A DNA stretch of 64,000 nucleotides from Rhea pennata (taxonomy: Eukaryota; Chordata; Aves; Rheiformes; Rheidae): assembly GCF_028389875.1 (NCBI RefSeq), contig NC_084702.1:39245053-39309052 (forward strand), in the 5' to 3' direction. Each line of letters begins with the position of its first letter. Positions within the stretch are counted from its first letter, which is position 1. A program made the translations under genes and the position numbers. Positions 48,891 through 62,545 of the stretch are shown here, piece by piece. The notes beneath the pieces are model-generated. The model ran no database searches. It was given only the letters and a program-made list of their open reading frames with translations, and had not been told where the DNA came from.

Positions 48891-51800
48891 TTTTGATGAC
48901 CCTGAGCCTATTTTTGACATTAAAACAAAAAATTATTTAACCCTACAGTTTAATATTAATAAAATATATATTTAGCAATATTAACCGTCTTAAAAGTGCT
49001 TAGAAACCCTGATTTCAAGAACTTGCACTTCTTTGTCCCCGCTGGTTGCCGCAGCTACTGACTCCTTTTTTTCCATAGGAGAGTTGGTAGAACAATCTGT
49101 TTCTACATATGTTATGTTTTACGTTTCCTTTGCTGCCACATGTTCTTTCTTCGTATCCCTCACTAAAGATATAGAAATGGGGAAAAGGCAGCTCATTCCT
49201 GAAAGATTGTCTTTCAAAATTTTGTATTTCACGGGGACAGGTGCAATATCCTCCGTAACGATAGCCCTCTGCAACCACAAAAAAACACGTTTTTCTGCAC
49301 ATGCAAATACTCTCTTGGGGCTTTAGCGGCCTGGAATCCCAGTCATCATATTACTCTTTGCTTTTTATAGGATTTTTCTTTAATTCATCAAGATAGATTA
49401 TACTTCTTGCTATCTTGCTTAAACAATGATTTCTGGTTACTATTTCATGGGTTAATTAACATTTATGCTGGAGATTGTCTCTTTTTACATACTGTTCTCC
49501 AATTCAGCAGAGCCAAGCTAGGATTCTTTGTAAAAGGCTAATCTTTCAAAAATCTATTTACTCTGCTTTCCAGTAAATAGTTCAGTGGCTGATATCTGGT
49601 ACTCTAACTCTGAAATCATTATTTTTTAAAATCCCAACAATTTATCAGGAACTATTAGTAGACTTATCAAAGCTAAGATTTTAAGTTTGACAAATACAGA
49701 TTTATTCTGTGCTGTGTCATTTTTTCTTAGATTCTTTAAAAATATAATTTCAGCAAAATGATACAACATTATAATATCATATTTACCATAATGTATCTAT
49801 TTTAGAGTTTGGCTTCTGCATGTCCAGAACAGTGGGGTTTCTTTCTTTTGTCTATGTTAAGATTTTTGTCAAGTTTCATACCTTTTTATGCTTTTCTATC
49901 TCTACAGAGTTTTATTTTACACTTTTTGATACCATGTGACCTCTGTCTGTTTTTCTGAAGCATATTAGTGTCATGCTATAACACCTATGCTAACATTATT
50001 TTATTACCTTAAGTAATAAGCCATTGATGATGCATATCTCTGAACTGAAGCGATAATAGGGGCTTGGTACGTATTTCCCTGGCTACTTCACTAGGATGAT
50101 CTTAACGACTTTCTGCAATGTCTCATCTTTTGCTGTGGTCTCTGCAAGTCTATTCCCCATTATTTCTAAGACTGGCATCTAAGAAAATGCCTTATAGTCT
50201 ATCATTTTCAGTTGTCAAAATACCTTTGAAAGCAACTCTCTTATCAGATGTCTCTTATCAGTCTATTTCCCTGTTTATATGCTATTATTGAGTCATGGAA
50301 TGATAGCTGGAAACCCTCCCAGATGTCGTATTACAGGAGGCATCAGTGTACTCTTCCTTTCCTGTGGAAATCTTGTTTCTACCACAATCTGTTTCTACCA
50401 CAAAGGATATGTCATAAGAAATGGCATATATTCAATTATTCCCAAGCATCACCGTCAGAATCTCTTTCATTGCTTTACCTACCATAACTATTAGTATTCC
50501 ACAGCCTCTTCTATTTTTAGTGATTACTTCTAGCATAAAAGGATGTTCACTTGTTTTGCTTTGTTCTGCCTGCTGACCAGAGGAATGCCTCTGGGGTAAG
50601 GGATCCCTGGGCACTGCTGGGCGCTCCATAGTTTCGATAGCCAGATTACTTCTGCTGCTAAAGACACACTCCTACCAGTTTATTTGTTCATGTTTCTGTA
50701 TTTCTCTACCATGCGCACACTGCAAACTGCTGGGGAAGAGAAAAGCTTGTATTAATTCTGTTTGTGGTAACTATGAGAAACAAACCAATTCCAAACTTTA
50801 ATTTCTACTAAAGAATGTGAAATCTCTAACGACAGGTTAAATTTGCTTTTTGTTGTTGTTCCAATACTGTGAACTGTCATTTTTACTTTTCTCATTTTTT
50901 TCTATTTCTTATTCAGTAGTTTCATTTTCAGATGCAATGTTTGTCTGGCTATCAATATTCAATTTATAATTTACACAAATTCCATCAGTAGTGAAAAAAT
51001 CTTTCAACTTTTCATCTACCTAATGTTCAACTTTTTACCTATCTAGTGCTCCTATCTGTAGCTCTCTGTACTGCTTTCCTATCACTCCTTGTTATCTTGA
51101 TTGCTACTTGTTTTCTTTCACTTTTTTTTGCTCTTGCAAAATGTTTGCCTCTTTTTGCAGCTCTTGCAGCGCTTTTTTAGGTGCTGGACATTGTTCACAT
51201 TTGAGCATGCTGCCATTTTTTTGTTCTAGATTCTCTTCTACAAGTTTTCCAGCTTTCTAGGTTCCTCTTCTGGAGGACAGTCCAGTTGTATGTTGTTTCC
51301 TTTCTAACATTTTCATTGTAGCCTATTTTTTTTTCCATGTAACAAACCTAAAGAACTTCACAAAGGTTAGTCTTCTATCAGGCTTTTCCATGTTTTCAGT
51401 CTTTGTTTTCAACCACTGTGTGATATCAGATAATGGAATACAATGAAGTGTTTCTGAATTGTTATTTAGAGATCAGTCAAAAGTTCTGTAGAAGATTCTC
51501 TTACCTTCTACAGTCTTAGATGAAATCTGCATTTTTTCAAGAGTAACTTTTCCTAAGAATGCCATTATCTTTGAGCTTACAGTCTATAAAATTTATTGCT
51601 TGCTTTCTCATCCTAATTTGTTATAAACTCTTAAAGATATCAAAAATCCGTGATGCAGCAATATTCAAGAAAAATAATATTTTCCATGAGTCTCCTTTCG
51701 CCTTGGGACTAGTTTGTTAAAATCCTTGTTAATCTTTTTTTCTCTGAGGATCTTTGCAACATTATCAGTAAGTTTCAGTCCTTCTAATTATTCCTTTTTT

Positions 51801-54800
51801 TTTTCTCACATCCCAGAAGTCCTCATGGAGGATCCCACTTCTGTTAGTGAGTAGTGGCTGGGACTTCTCAGAGATACAGGCCTGAATCAGGACTGGAATA
51901 GGAAGGGTTTAATGGAATAATATACAAATAGGAGAGTGGAACATATAGGCCACTGATAGCCTTCCCAGAATCTCCCAGGCCAGCCTATCCCAGTTCTCTG
52001 TGGTAACCCTTTTAAGAGCCTATTCCTTAAAAAAGCATTTTGCATAGTCGTTTTAAGCTGGTTCAAGATAGTGGCTTTTCAGACCGGGTCAAATGACTAA
52101 TGATCAGTAAAAAGTTCCTGAAAGCAAATGATGCCAATAGACTCTTTGGGATTCACCACTCCATCTTATTTCAAAGCATGTTCTGATTCTTTAGCGAAGA
52201 TGCTCATTTTTGGAGTTTCTGTCCAACACTGCAAGTGATGAGTTCTCCCTTTTAGTGGACAACTCTATAAACCAGAAATACATGCCTTGAACTCACAAAT
52301 CTGGCATTCCTGAAGCGGGAAGCTAGCACGTAGTAACTACATATCCCTCTGCATCCTGTTTCCCTGTGCTGTATTTGATGATTTTGCTGGCCTGTTATCT
52401 ACAGTGCTATGTAAAATAGCCTCTCCCTCCTCTGTCGTCTGGTACTGTGTAGCCTGATGACTAAAACTGTCTGCATGATGCACCTGAAGGAACACTCTTG
52501 GTGCCCACCTATTGGTGGCCCCATTTTAGAGTGATTCCTGGAGCTGAACAAAATCCCATCTCTCAATTTAACCTAGTTCTTGCAGGGACAACATCAGGGA
52601 GAAATAATCCCAAGATCCTCCTAAGAAAAGCCCCGTCATGACTTGTTGCAAGGCCAGAGGGCATTTGTCGACAGCCAGAAGCCAGGCCGAGCTGCGTTTG
52701 CTGACCGGGAATGATACGGATGCTGTGTCCTGGTCTAGGGAGCACCCTACATAGTGCAAAGCCATTATGTCTACATTACATCAAGGTTTCTGCTGACATA
52801 ATTATTTTGAGCATTGATCGTGCCTGCTACATTATCTCTTGCAGCAGATGGCAGAGCTGCAGTAACACAAAATAACCTGCACTACCACGACTATTTACTG
52901 CACAAAGTCCCTCTGTGGAACTACATGTGCAGGTTATTCAGCTTTGTTCAAAGTCTTCTTTTGAACACACAAAACTTTGGGGGAAGAGATTCAGTTCTAT
53001 CTAAGAAAAAGAATTCAGTCGGGAATTGGCAGAGCATTCGAATTCTGCTACTTGAAAGGAAACTGAATGCTCAGCAAAACAGGAAAATCCCTAAAATACT
53101 TTATTTTTACTCTCTCTGATTTAGTAACTAGTGGAAGAAAAAGCATGCTTTGCTTGACAGCACTTTTTATTATGCAAACAACTGTTTGTAGGGGAAACAA
53201 ATTCATGAACTTTAATGAAAGTTTCCTTACATGCTTGAGACCATTAACAATATTGTCATGATGCAGAATATTAGCATGTGTATTGCTATAGTAAGCAAAA
53301 CATTTAGAAGCAAAGCAAAAACAGAATCACAACCCACTCAGGTGTTTCAGCACAGATAACTAAGAGGGACATCAGCACATCATGTATCATTACTAATATT
53401 TTGTCTAAAAATGGTCACAATTGTCCAAGAGCATCCATTTAACAATTCAGGCTCAAACATCAGCATATATATATATAAATTAAGTGTACGGTGTGATAGA
53501 TGCAGTGTGTCTCAATATGAAACAAAGGAACTAGAAATCGTACCTTAAATGCAGGAGATTTGGGCCATTCACACTGCAAGATACAGAGTGAGAGGACTCA
53601 TTTCTCCTGTGATAGCAAGCAGGGAGCATGCAGGAATGGTGTAGTAGCAGGCAGTATCCTGAATCGTTCCTTCTAATGCTCTTGTCAGCTTTGCTAAAGT
53701 AGCACAGAGGAGGAAATGATCCGCTCTAGCTTTGTGCTGTGCTAACACGCAGCTTTGTTCAAAGTTCCTCCTGCTGATACTTGTCAATACTTGCTGCGCT
53801 GCATGCTATTTTCTCCTCTCCTAATACAAGGGATGAACAACCAGTCGTAAAGTAACCAGCGCAACCTGGTTCAGAATTTGCCCCTCACACCATTTACTGC
53901 CATCTGTATTCAAATCACCGTGTACTCCTACAAGAGAGGAGCAGATACTGTGCTGATGTTGACTGGCTATGCTATCTATATGCAGTTTAGGGTTTAGCCC
54001 ATAAATCCAAGGCAGCTGCTCTGCATCCTGTCCTTTGGCAGAGCAGAATTTTCTGGCCTGCTGCACTCTTTCACATCTGTCAATAATTTTCATACGCAGT
54101 CTAAAGATGAAACTGTGAAAGAGTTATGCTCACATTTTGCAGTCTGGTATGGTTATTCCGATGTTCTTTATAACAACTTCAACTGAATCTCCTATGCTAT
54201 TGCTGTAGCCAGAGGCTTTTACTCAGTTTGGTTTAGGTTTGTCTAGGAGTCTGTACTTAACGAACCAGATAAGCAGAAATATGGAATGTATTATACATCT
54301 GTTCTGTGAAAATTCCCAGCCTAAGCAATGGCAAGATGTTGCTAAGCACATGGGCATGAGTAAAGTTGCCCTGACATTTCCCTTCTGTATTGTTGTGTTT
54401 TCCAAATGATCAAAACCTCTAAATTTAAAAAGAGGCACTTCCTTTTTTGGAGATACATTCTTGTGGCCAAGAGTAAATCATCTCTCTTGGCTGTAGAAAT
54501 GTTTCTGATAGAAGGAACACTGAACAAGCAGTATGTTGTATTGCAAGATAGGTACAGTTTAGACTTCTTTCATCCTTATAGCTTTTTGCTTGTTTGTTAA
54601 GACCAAGAGCGGTGCAGTTATTGTTGTGGGAGAGGAGTGAAAGACTAGGGAGTTTCCACTTTGTGGCTGCCTCCTTCACCCACATTGGGAAGGATACAGC
54701 ATTACTGATACTGGAGCAGGCAACACTAAAGCTAGAGCAGCCACAGTGGTGAGAAATGTTGTAACTGTGGTGTTTGGCCTGGTTCCCAGCACAGGTTTCT

Positions 54801-56452
54801 GAAACAAATACTTAGGTAATGTTTTTGTTATGATTTGGAAACGATTCTGTGGAGGTAGAACATCTAAAATCAATGGGAGAAGGGCTTCTGACATCCCCAA
54901 ATGCCCTGAAAACATATGATTGAGGGGCATATTGACCACTGTGGGCTTTAATCAAAGCTTACATTCAAAGGATTTTCATCAGTATTTCTTACCCAATACG
55001 CTCACAATCTTTTTTCTGCCTGTGACTTGCCACCTCTGCTTCAACAGTACAAGCTGGTAAGGTAAATTCTCCATTAGTGCTTGTCAGCTTCTCAGAGACT
55101 TCACATAATGAACAGGATTCTCCACTGGATAATCCTCTAAATAAGAATTGTGTTATAAGTGCACTAAAGCCACAAAGGCATAAAGTGGAGGATATATTGC
55201 CTCTTACCTGCACACTATTTTAGCAGATACCAGTTCAAAGGTTATCTATCTGCTGCTTATTTTAATCTCTCTGTCACTTAATTTCTTGTTAATATGCTTG
55301 TTTGGTTTTTCATTTGCTTTTTGTATTTTCAGTTGCACTTTACAGATCCCAAATGATATATATATACAAAATACCAAGACCAGCTGTAGGTGTTTCTCTA
55401 TGCTGCATGGATTTTGAAGTTTTATCTTGATTTTAGGCAGGGATTTTCAACTTAGCAGGTAATCATCAGTTAACTATCACTGTACTGAGCTCCAGGTCAT
55501 CAGAGCTGTAATCGCAAACTGCAGTGGCACATTTATCTGTGAGTATTACCTCTGTTATTAGCCCAACGTCAGAAGTGAGACCATGATGCAATCAGTAAGA
55601 AGCATTCCTACTAAACTTGCAGACTAGCATTGAAAAGACTGTTCAGATACGATGTCTTTACATTTTACAAACATTCATTGTCTTTTTTTCTTTTTTAATA
55701 TGAAAGAAAAAGTCAGTAAGAATGAACACCCTGTACATTATGTATTTCATTTACTTGAGCTGTTTGTCTAAGCAAACTGGTTTTCTTCTTCAGAAGGGAA
55801 ATGACTCTTGCATATGACCTCATAAAAATATCATTAGGGAATTCCATGTGAGTTTAATATGCAGGGTGTGAGATCTAGTTGCAATACATAAAAAGGCAAG
55901 TAATTGAGAAGGTAGTTACTTTTTGCAAACACAAAAATAACCAGATTCATGACTAGATTTCTGCAACTAAAGTAACATTTTATTTTTCCAAATTATGATC
56001 TTTTACACATACTATGCACCCATTAATAGCAAAACTAAAAACCAAAGAATATGGAGTCCTACTAAATCATAAAAAAATATATATAAATTTACTCAACATA
56101 ATATGCTGGCAGAAAAAGTGTGCTGCCTTATCCACTGACTAAGCATTAGCACTAGCAGCAGACTGTGCTTTAGACTGTGCTATACCTATCATTTTAGAAA
56201 GCACTGTTTCATGAAAAAGATTAACATCATAGCAGAAACAGGAAAACAGGAAATGTAAGTGGTGATTTGCAAAGGGAAGAATGGCAAAAAAATATTAGTT
56301 AAGCTTTCATGAATTTTTAGCTGGAAATATTTGGCTATACTACCAAATTATAACACATTTTTACAGCTCACTGACTCTGAGCAGGGTTTACTCGCACACA
56401 TGCTCACTGGTGTGGCAGAGCTGGGACACCTAGTGGGCATGCAGCGCACTCC
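48891..56452. other. Intergenic, AT-rich, no gene recognised
   Basis: 7.6 kb. Includes AT runs near 48950 and 53466. Open frames such as 49015-49326, 52814-53119, 53821-54093 and 54676-54939 have no recognisable family or exon boundaries. Confidence 0.7.
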
Positions 56453-56473
56453 AAAAAAAAAAAAAAAAAAAAA
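56453..56473. repeat. A21 homopolymer
   Basis: 21 consecutive A on the plus strand after a GC-richer 80 bp. It looks like a retroposed tail, but I found no flanking target-site duplication and no recognisable source gene. Confidence 0.9.
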
Positions 56474-59400
56474 CTTGCTTTTGCTTACTGGCATTACATT
56501 CTTACTGGTATTTTGCTATTTTTGCTATTTTACTGGCAGTAGAGCTCTGAATGACGCAAACAGGACTGCAAACAGCATCTCTGCATTGACCTAGTTTTAT
56601 TCTGCAATAAGGGGGTTGTGGATCTTGCTATTGCAGGCAAGCCTTGAATACTACCTTGAGTGCTAGCATCATTGAATCCAGGCTCAGTACAGGCAGCTCC
56701 TGAAATAACAAACGTTTTCATTATTCTTCAGTCCTCCTTCCACCACACTTATGCCAGCACTAACACGTGGCTGGCCAAAAAGTAAGCTGAAGTGATTAGA
56801 CTGAAATAAGCATAAAAAAGTAACTTGCAGGTTGTTTGCGCGGCCACCTGATCACTAACGTTAGCACAAGGTGAGATGGGGACTGGTCAAAGAAGGCAGG
56901 ATCATTCCTCTAGCAGCAGTGACAATTTATGCCAGATTAAGCTGACATGGAACTATGATAATAACCTGTGGACGGATGTTCTCTGCTAGACCCAGATGTG
57001 CCAGTTGAAGAGGTGGAGTTTTTTCCTACCCAGCAGCTAATGATTGCTGTTCTCAGCAGCACATTTTGACTAACCCAAGCACTTTAACCGCGTTAGGAAA
57101 CTCTCATGAGAGGAGGTTGCACACAACTGAGGATGGGCAGCAAATTCGTAGGAGCAGGATGGAAATTAATCGGAGGTGGCACGCTGGTTGGCGAAGCCCT
57201 CCACGGCTCCAGGTGTTTCCAGGCAGTGTGTGTCAAGCCCTCAAGCCATTTCAGTTGCTGCTTAGGCCAGCCTTCTACCTTCTCCTGGAGGGGATCTCAG
57301 ACTACCTTCACAGATCCTTAGTGAACTTTGGTTTGCGACCTCCCCGACAAACCTCTAGCACTGCTGTTGCTTTTACCTTGTTGACTTTTACACGGGAGAA
57401 GCTAACAGCATGTATTTCACAGTATAAAACTACCTGGTAGGAGTTTAGCACTGTCTTTCTACAGTGTCTTTAGAATATATTTTACTATTATTGCTATTAT
57501 TATCCTTAAGTGTCAAGAGGCTAAGTCAAACCAGTGATAAGTGCTCATTTTCAAATTACCTGTTGAATTTAGAAATGTACTGTGACTTTTTAAGTTTGCT
57601 AAGTACATTTAGGCTTGAACAACATACGTGTTTGAGCTTCGTGGAACTTGACTGGAGACAGCCTGCTGTGGTATTGCATAACACTTGCTAAGCTGCCAAT
57701 ATTCAAGAGTTTCTGAGTTGAAATAAGGGGAGAAAAAATGTTTTTCATTCAAATCATTATTTTCTTGCAAACTCAAGATGTGCATATTTGTTGAAAGTTC
57801 TAGCTGGCAGAATGGACAGATAATCCACCCCTAAAAGTGACTATCTTAACTGGGCACAGATGCCTGCAAAACCACTGGCATCACCCTACTGAATTCAGCA
57901 CATTCAATGTCAAGCATAGGTAAATTAAAAATAGCCATGTGACCACTGCAGAATTTATAAAATTGCTTCAAATAAGCTATCTTTCTGCATAAATGGCATA
58001 ATGTAAAGTAATAAACATAACCAAAATGCTCAAAAGCTGTCTCTTCAATAATAAAATCATGCTTTCAAAAATATATTTAACCACTTCATAACTGTGGGTT
58101 TTTTTCCCCAATGAATTGTGTGTATTCATAGGTGATAAATGTTGCTTGAAGAATTCTGCAGATTGGTTGCAGACCAGTCTTTAGGCTCCTAGATCTTTCT
58201 CTCAAAAATGGGACTAAACTCTTTGAGAGATATTTAAAAAGCAAAGTTGTTGTCTGTATTGATATTCATCCTGCTCCAAAGCCTCCAGGTTTCTTAGAAA
58301 AAAAAATACTACAATATTATACAACCTTTACATAACTTAGTTGAAATTAGTTCCAATGCAGCTTCACAAAAAAGTTTTAGTGATAAAACAATTATGGCTC
58401 TACTCGTAACACTGATTATTGTGTACGCTACTACTTTTGCAAAATGGGAGATGATTTTGCCTAAGTGAAAGGGAGAAAGAGGAATAACACTTCCTCATAT
58501 TTACTGCATGCAAAAACATGCGCGCTGACAGTTTTGGGATGTAGCAGTCACCTAGTAAAGGCACACCCTCACTTGTTTCATAGTAACTCATTTGTGTAAT
58601 CTAAATAGAAAATATGCATGTCTGTACAAGAGCTAGTGTGAGACAGCTGGGATGGAATAGGTACTTAACGCTATTTCTTCACTTAAAAATAGCTCTTAGC
58701 AGCTTTTCCTTGCAGGGTATCTCCAAGCGGATGGGGAAAAAGAACTTGAATTGATGAATATTACTATCCCCCAAATGCTGTGATTTTGAGAGGAAAACTA
58801 TGTTATGAAAAGTGTCTCTCTTTTAGCACATGTTGTAGAAAAGAGGAGCTAAAAAGCAACAGTCCGCTCTGCAGAGGAGTTTTCATCAGACAGAGTAAGG
58901 ATGAAGTGCTGCTGCACAGGATTTTGGACATGATTGCATGAACTTCAGTTCTCATGTCAACAGAAAGAAATGCAGATTAAGATTAAGCAACAAACAGGAT
59001 GTTTTTCTTCTGCTTGCTGCTATAGCTTATGTAAGGGACATTTCAAACCACACAATAGTGACTAAAATATCTGTAATAAATTCTGAGTTTCTCATGTCAC
59101 TTGCTATCAGTTGTTGAAAAGTAGTAAGTTAGCTTGAATGACAGACAAATTCAAAGACTTTAAACAGAATTGGCAATATCTGAAGCCCACTTAAGTACTG
59201 AGTCATGACTTTAAAAAAAAAAATGAACAGATTAGGAAACAATGTTATACATAGTTGTTACACTGTTGCTTACTTTGCAATCAAATTTTCCCTGCTGCAT
59301 GGCTAAATCCTGATCGCTGTTTTTCTTTTATATGTGCAATCTTTAACTGCCCAGGAAAACAGATAGAATATGATAGCTTGCTCACAGCTTTAGCTTGTTA

Positions 59401-61940
59401 CTCATATATAGTATGGCACATTTTAGTACAGCAGGAGTCCCAGGCTCAGCTTTTGCCTTTAAGCCTCACAGAATCTCTGTTCACATGGAAAACCACAGCA
59501 CCACCTGGAGCAACAGTCACAAAAGCAAGGAAGTTTTTTTTGGATGGTTGGAGCTGTCTTGTTCTGACTGGCTACCTTGTCCCTCCAAACCATTCTTTTT
59601 ACTTCAAAAAGGCCTGCTTCAGGAAACAAGTGGGCTGGCAGTCCAGGTCAGTGCGCGCTTGAGTCAAACAGACACAAAGCTCTTCCCAAAGCTTACCAGT
59701 TCCTGGTTTTGAGTTCATGCCCCTAACCTGCACATACCTTTTGTCACCCATGGTGGGATTTACCAGCGTTGCTCATGGCAGTCTGTAATTAAATTTGGAA
59801 ATCTCTCATCTGCTATACATCTTTCTAAATGTGTATGGAAAATGTTCACAAAATGGTCCCTGCTGAGGTGGTGCTTTGTTAATATCATTTTTCTATACAA
59901 ACAGCAACTGTTGTTTGTTGTGAGGAAGTGCAGCAGAAAGATGGGAGACTCAGCAAAAACATCATCTGTTCTTCTTCCCTGCAACATGACAGTCTTTGTA
60001 TGACTGTTTCATAGCTCACCTGTTTCCAAATTTGTTTCCACTTGCAACTCCACTTCCCATTCCACAGCACCTGGATTTGGTTCACAGTCCTCATGCTAGT
60101 CCAAGCTGCTGAAATCGCCCCCAGCTGCAGTCCCTGGGCATCCCCCAGGCTTGTCCCCACTATGCTGAGACAGCAGCTTAGCCAGTGAATTGCACCTTTA
60201 CAACTCCCAGCTTTGACCCCACTTCTACAGCCTGCACCTCATGCTGACATTGGTGGCCTGCAGTGATCTTGTTCTGGCAGTTCATCCAACTTAAAATGAA
60301 TTGGTTTTTTATAAGGTAGGTTTTTGCATCAATTCCTTGAATGTATGGCCAACCATGGGAGTGGACAGGAAAGAACTATAATAGCCCTGACCTGACTCTT
60401 AGCCACCATGGCAGCATACCCTGTACAAGGTTATCGTTTTTGCAACTAAAATCATAAACTCAATAGGATTTCAAGTGAATGTGTTGGCATTTGAAACCAC
60501 AAGTCAAGCCTGGGAGTAGAAAGTGGCACTTTGACTTAAACTGGCTAAAGCCACTGAGGAGCTACACCTGTCTTTCAAGTAGCCTTGCTTGAGAACTGCT
60601 GTTTTGACAGCTTCTTCACATCTCTGAAACATATCTTAACTTTGAACCTCAGAGAGGGGATTTTTCTGAGTACACCACCAGTTACAGCAAGACATGTAAG
60701 TTGTTCTTAGTAAAGGCAAAGCCTAGAATAAAAGAGAAATGATTTATGGAAGAATGCAGAAGAGATTGAACATGTAGAAGAACGGTACTTTCCGTAAAAT
60801 TTAACGGACTTTCCATACTACAGTGAGTCTACAGCTAGTCACTAAGCATGTGATCATCCACAATGCCCCAAAAAGGGAACAATGCATTACATTTGAGAGT
60901 ATTAAGTGCAAATAAGAAGCCCCCAGTCATGCCACCACGTAGGTCAGTAAGTTTACCAGTTGCAGAACATTGGCCCAAAGCAGTTACTGCAGAATTCCTC
61001 AGGTCTCTAACATGGAGAGAAGGTTTAATTTGGATTTAAATATGAACATCAAATACTCAAGCTAATTCTGCGTTACATTGTTAGTGTACCTATTAGTCTG
61101 CAGAACAGATTATCAACATCAGTCATAAAAGTAGTTTATATTTTGCCTTGTATTTAGCACTAAGAGATTGCTCTTAAACTTGCTCTGTTGTTTAAGACCC
61201 TCTGGTTTAGCAATCACACTTCCAATTTTTTTAAAAAAGAACATCTGTTTTCTGATTTTCTGGCCTGTAGTGAGAGGAGTCGCTGGTTTCTGTTGAGTCC
61301 AGCTGAGAACAACACGCTGAGAGCAGACGTGGCTCTATTCCAGAAGAAGCTAAGGCTGGGCTGCTTTTTGATCCCCGCTACTTGTGTTGGTAGGCCAGGG
61401 CAGCAATGCTTTGAAAACCAGGAATCCTCTAACTTCCAGCCTACATTTATTCACAGGCAGTTTATGCTCATTTGAACTTGTGGCAACATTTATCTTTGGC
61501 TTAAACTGCTCACTTTCCCCTTCAGATATGTATGTAGAGAGAACATTTAGCTACCAGACAGCAGTGGAAAAATTTGAAAACTAAAAGCAAAAGCATCTTC
61601 ATATTGTATCTACTACCAACAGGTCTGAGCTACATCAGAAGGCTTTGAAGATGGTGAATATGGATGTACACACTATGTATTTTGGATACAGAATTGGTAA
61701 CGTCACAATTGCCCAACCTACGTGCAGTTACTAATTTCAGGAGATGATTTCTTGTATAGAAATTCACTAGTAAATCATTTCAGCTGATTTCTAGTATGCG
61801 AACTGCAACGACCTAGGAACTGAATTCGGTTTTATTACACAATAGACTCTCTGTGTTTTGTTTACTATTATGTCTGGTTTATTATGCTGAATATACCCTG
61901 TATCTAAAGCCTAGGATATATCTACAGTTCCCTTGAGCTC
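56474..61940. other. Intergenic up to the DTWD2 island, no gene recognised
   Basis: 5.5 kb. The longer open frames (57066-57440, 59255-59712, 59885-60160) overlap in different frames and resemble nothing known. No repeat family recognised. Confidence 0.7.
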
Positions 61941-62090
61941 TTAGGCGCAGGTTGGAAGGGCCGGGCCGGGCCGGGCCGCCTGTGAGCGCCGCGCCGCAGC
62001 TGCTCCCCCTTCGCGCCGGCCCGCGCACGCACCCCCCAACGGCTCCACAGGCACCGCGCCCCACAGGCGGGACGAAGCCTCCCGCGCTCT

Positions 62091-62096
62091 GATTGG
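62091..62096 (-). promoter_or_regulatory. Inverted CCAAT box (NF-Y) of the DTWD2 promoter
   Basis: GATTGG (with GGTTGAG after it), about 130 bp upstream of the start codon and next to GC boxes. Confidence 0.65.
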
Positions 62097-62224
62097 TTGA
62101 GCGCCCAGGGGGCGGGCCCACGCGGAGGGGCGGGCGCTTTGCACCGCGAGCGAGCGGCGGCGCGGGCGCCTTCGCTGTCCCCGGGCGCCCCCTGGCGGCG
62201 GCGGCGCTGCCGGCACGGGCCGGC

Positions 62225-62391
62225 ATGGAGCGGGGCGCTGCGGCAGGCGGGAACGCGGCGGCGGCGGGGGGCGTAGGCGCTGCCCCACCGGCGGCGTTGG
62301 AGGAGGAGGAGGAGGAGCGTGAGGACTGCGCGGGCCTGTGGGAGCTGCCGGTGGAGCGCTGCGAGAGGCGGCCCGAGTGCGGGCGCTGCGG
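62225..62391 (+). CDS. DTWD2: DTWD2 coding exon 1 (residues 1-55, partial gene)
   Basis: First exon of the DTW-domain protein DTWD2, which adds the 3-amino-3-carboxypropyl group to uridine in the tRNA D-loop (family knowledge). The ATG at 62225 is in good context (G at -3 and +4) and is the first in-frame ATG. Residues 1-35 are Ala/Gly-rich with a run of six Glu; residues 37-55 read GLWELPVERCERRPECGRC, matching the conserved N-terminal motif, whose cysteines begin a probable metal-binding Cys cluster. Donor is GG followed by GTGAGG, phase 2, after 167 nt. The low-complexity N-terminus differs from the human one and is shorter. The DTW domain itself lies past the right edge. Confidence 0.93.
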
Positions 62392-62459
62392 GTGAGGCGA
62401 GGCGAGGCCGCGGCCGCTGAGGCGCTGATGAGGCGGAGCGGGGGGGGGAGGCGGTGCAG

Positions 62460-62470
62460 GCGCCTGCGCA
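62460..62470. promoter_or_regulatory. NRF1-like site downstream of DTWD2 exon 1
   Basis: GCGCCTGCGCA; on the minus strand TGCGCAGGCGC, one base from the NRF1 consensus. Lies in the island within intron 1. Confidence 0.5.
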
Positions 62471-62510
62471 GTGCGGCGGCGCCGGGCAGGGGCTGGCGGC
62501 GGGCTGCCGC

Positions 62511-62545
62511 GCGACGGTTGGCCGCGGGGCGACGGTTGGCCGCGG
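62511..62545. repeat. 18-bp tandem duplication in the DTWD2 island
   Basis: GCGACGGTTGGCCGCGG occurs twice at a period of 18 bp with no mismatch in 17 bases. Confidence 0.9.

Noticed and set aside
53821..54093. 90-codon minus-strand open frame with protein-like composition
   Set aside because: No recognisable family, no splice sites in register and no conserved motif; length is within chance.
57066..57440. 124-codon plus-strand open frame
   Set aside because: Overlaps another frame of similar quality and has no family resemblance or promoter; likely chance.
61944..61960. CAGGTTGGAAGGGCC resembling the reverse complement of a CR1 tail
   Set aside because: Only about 12 bases match and no further CR1 sequence flanks it.
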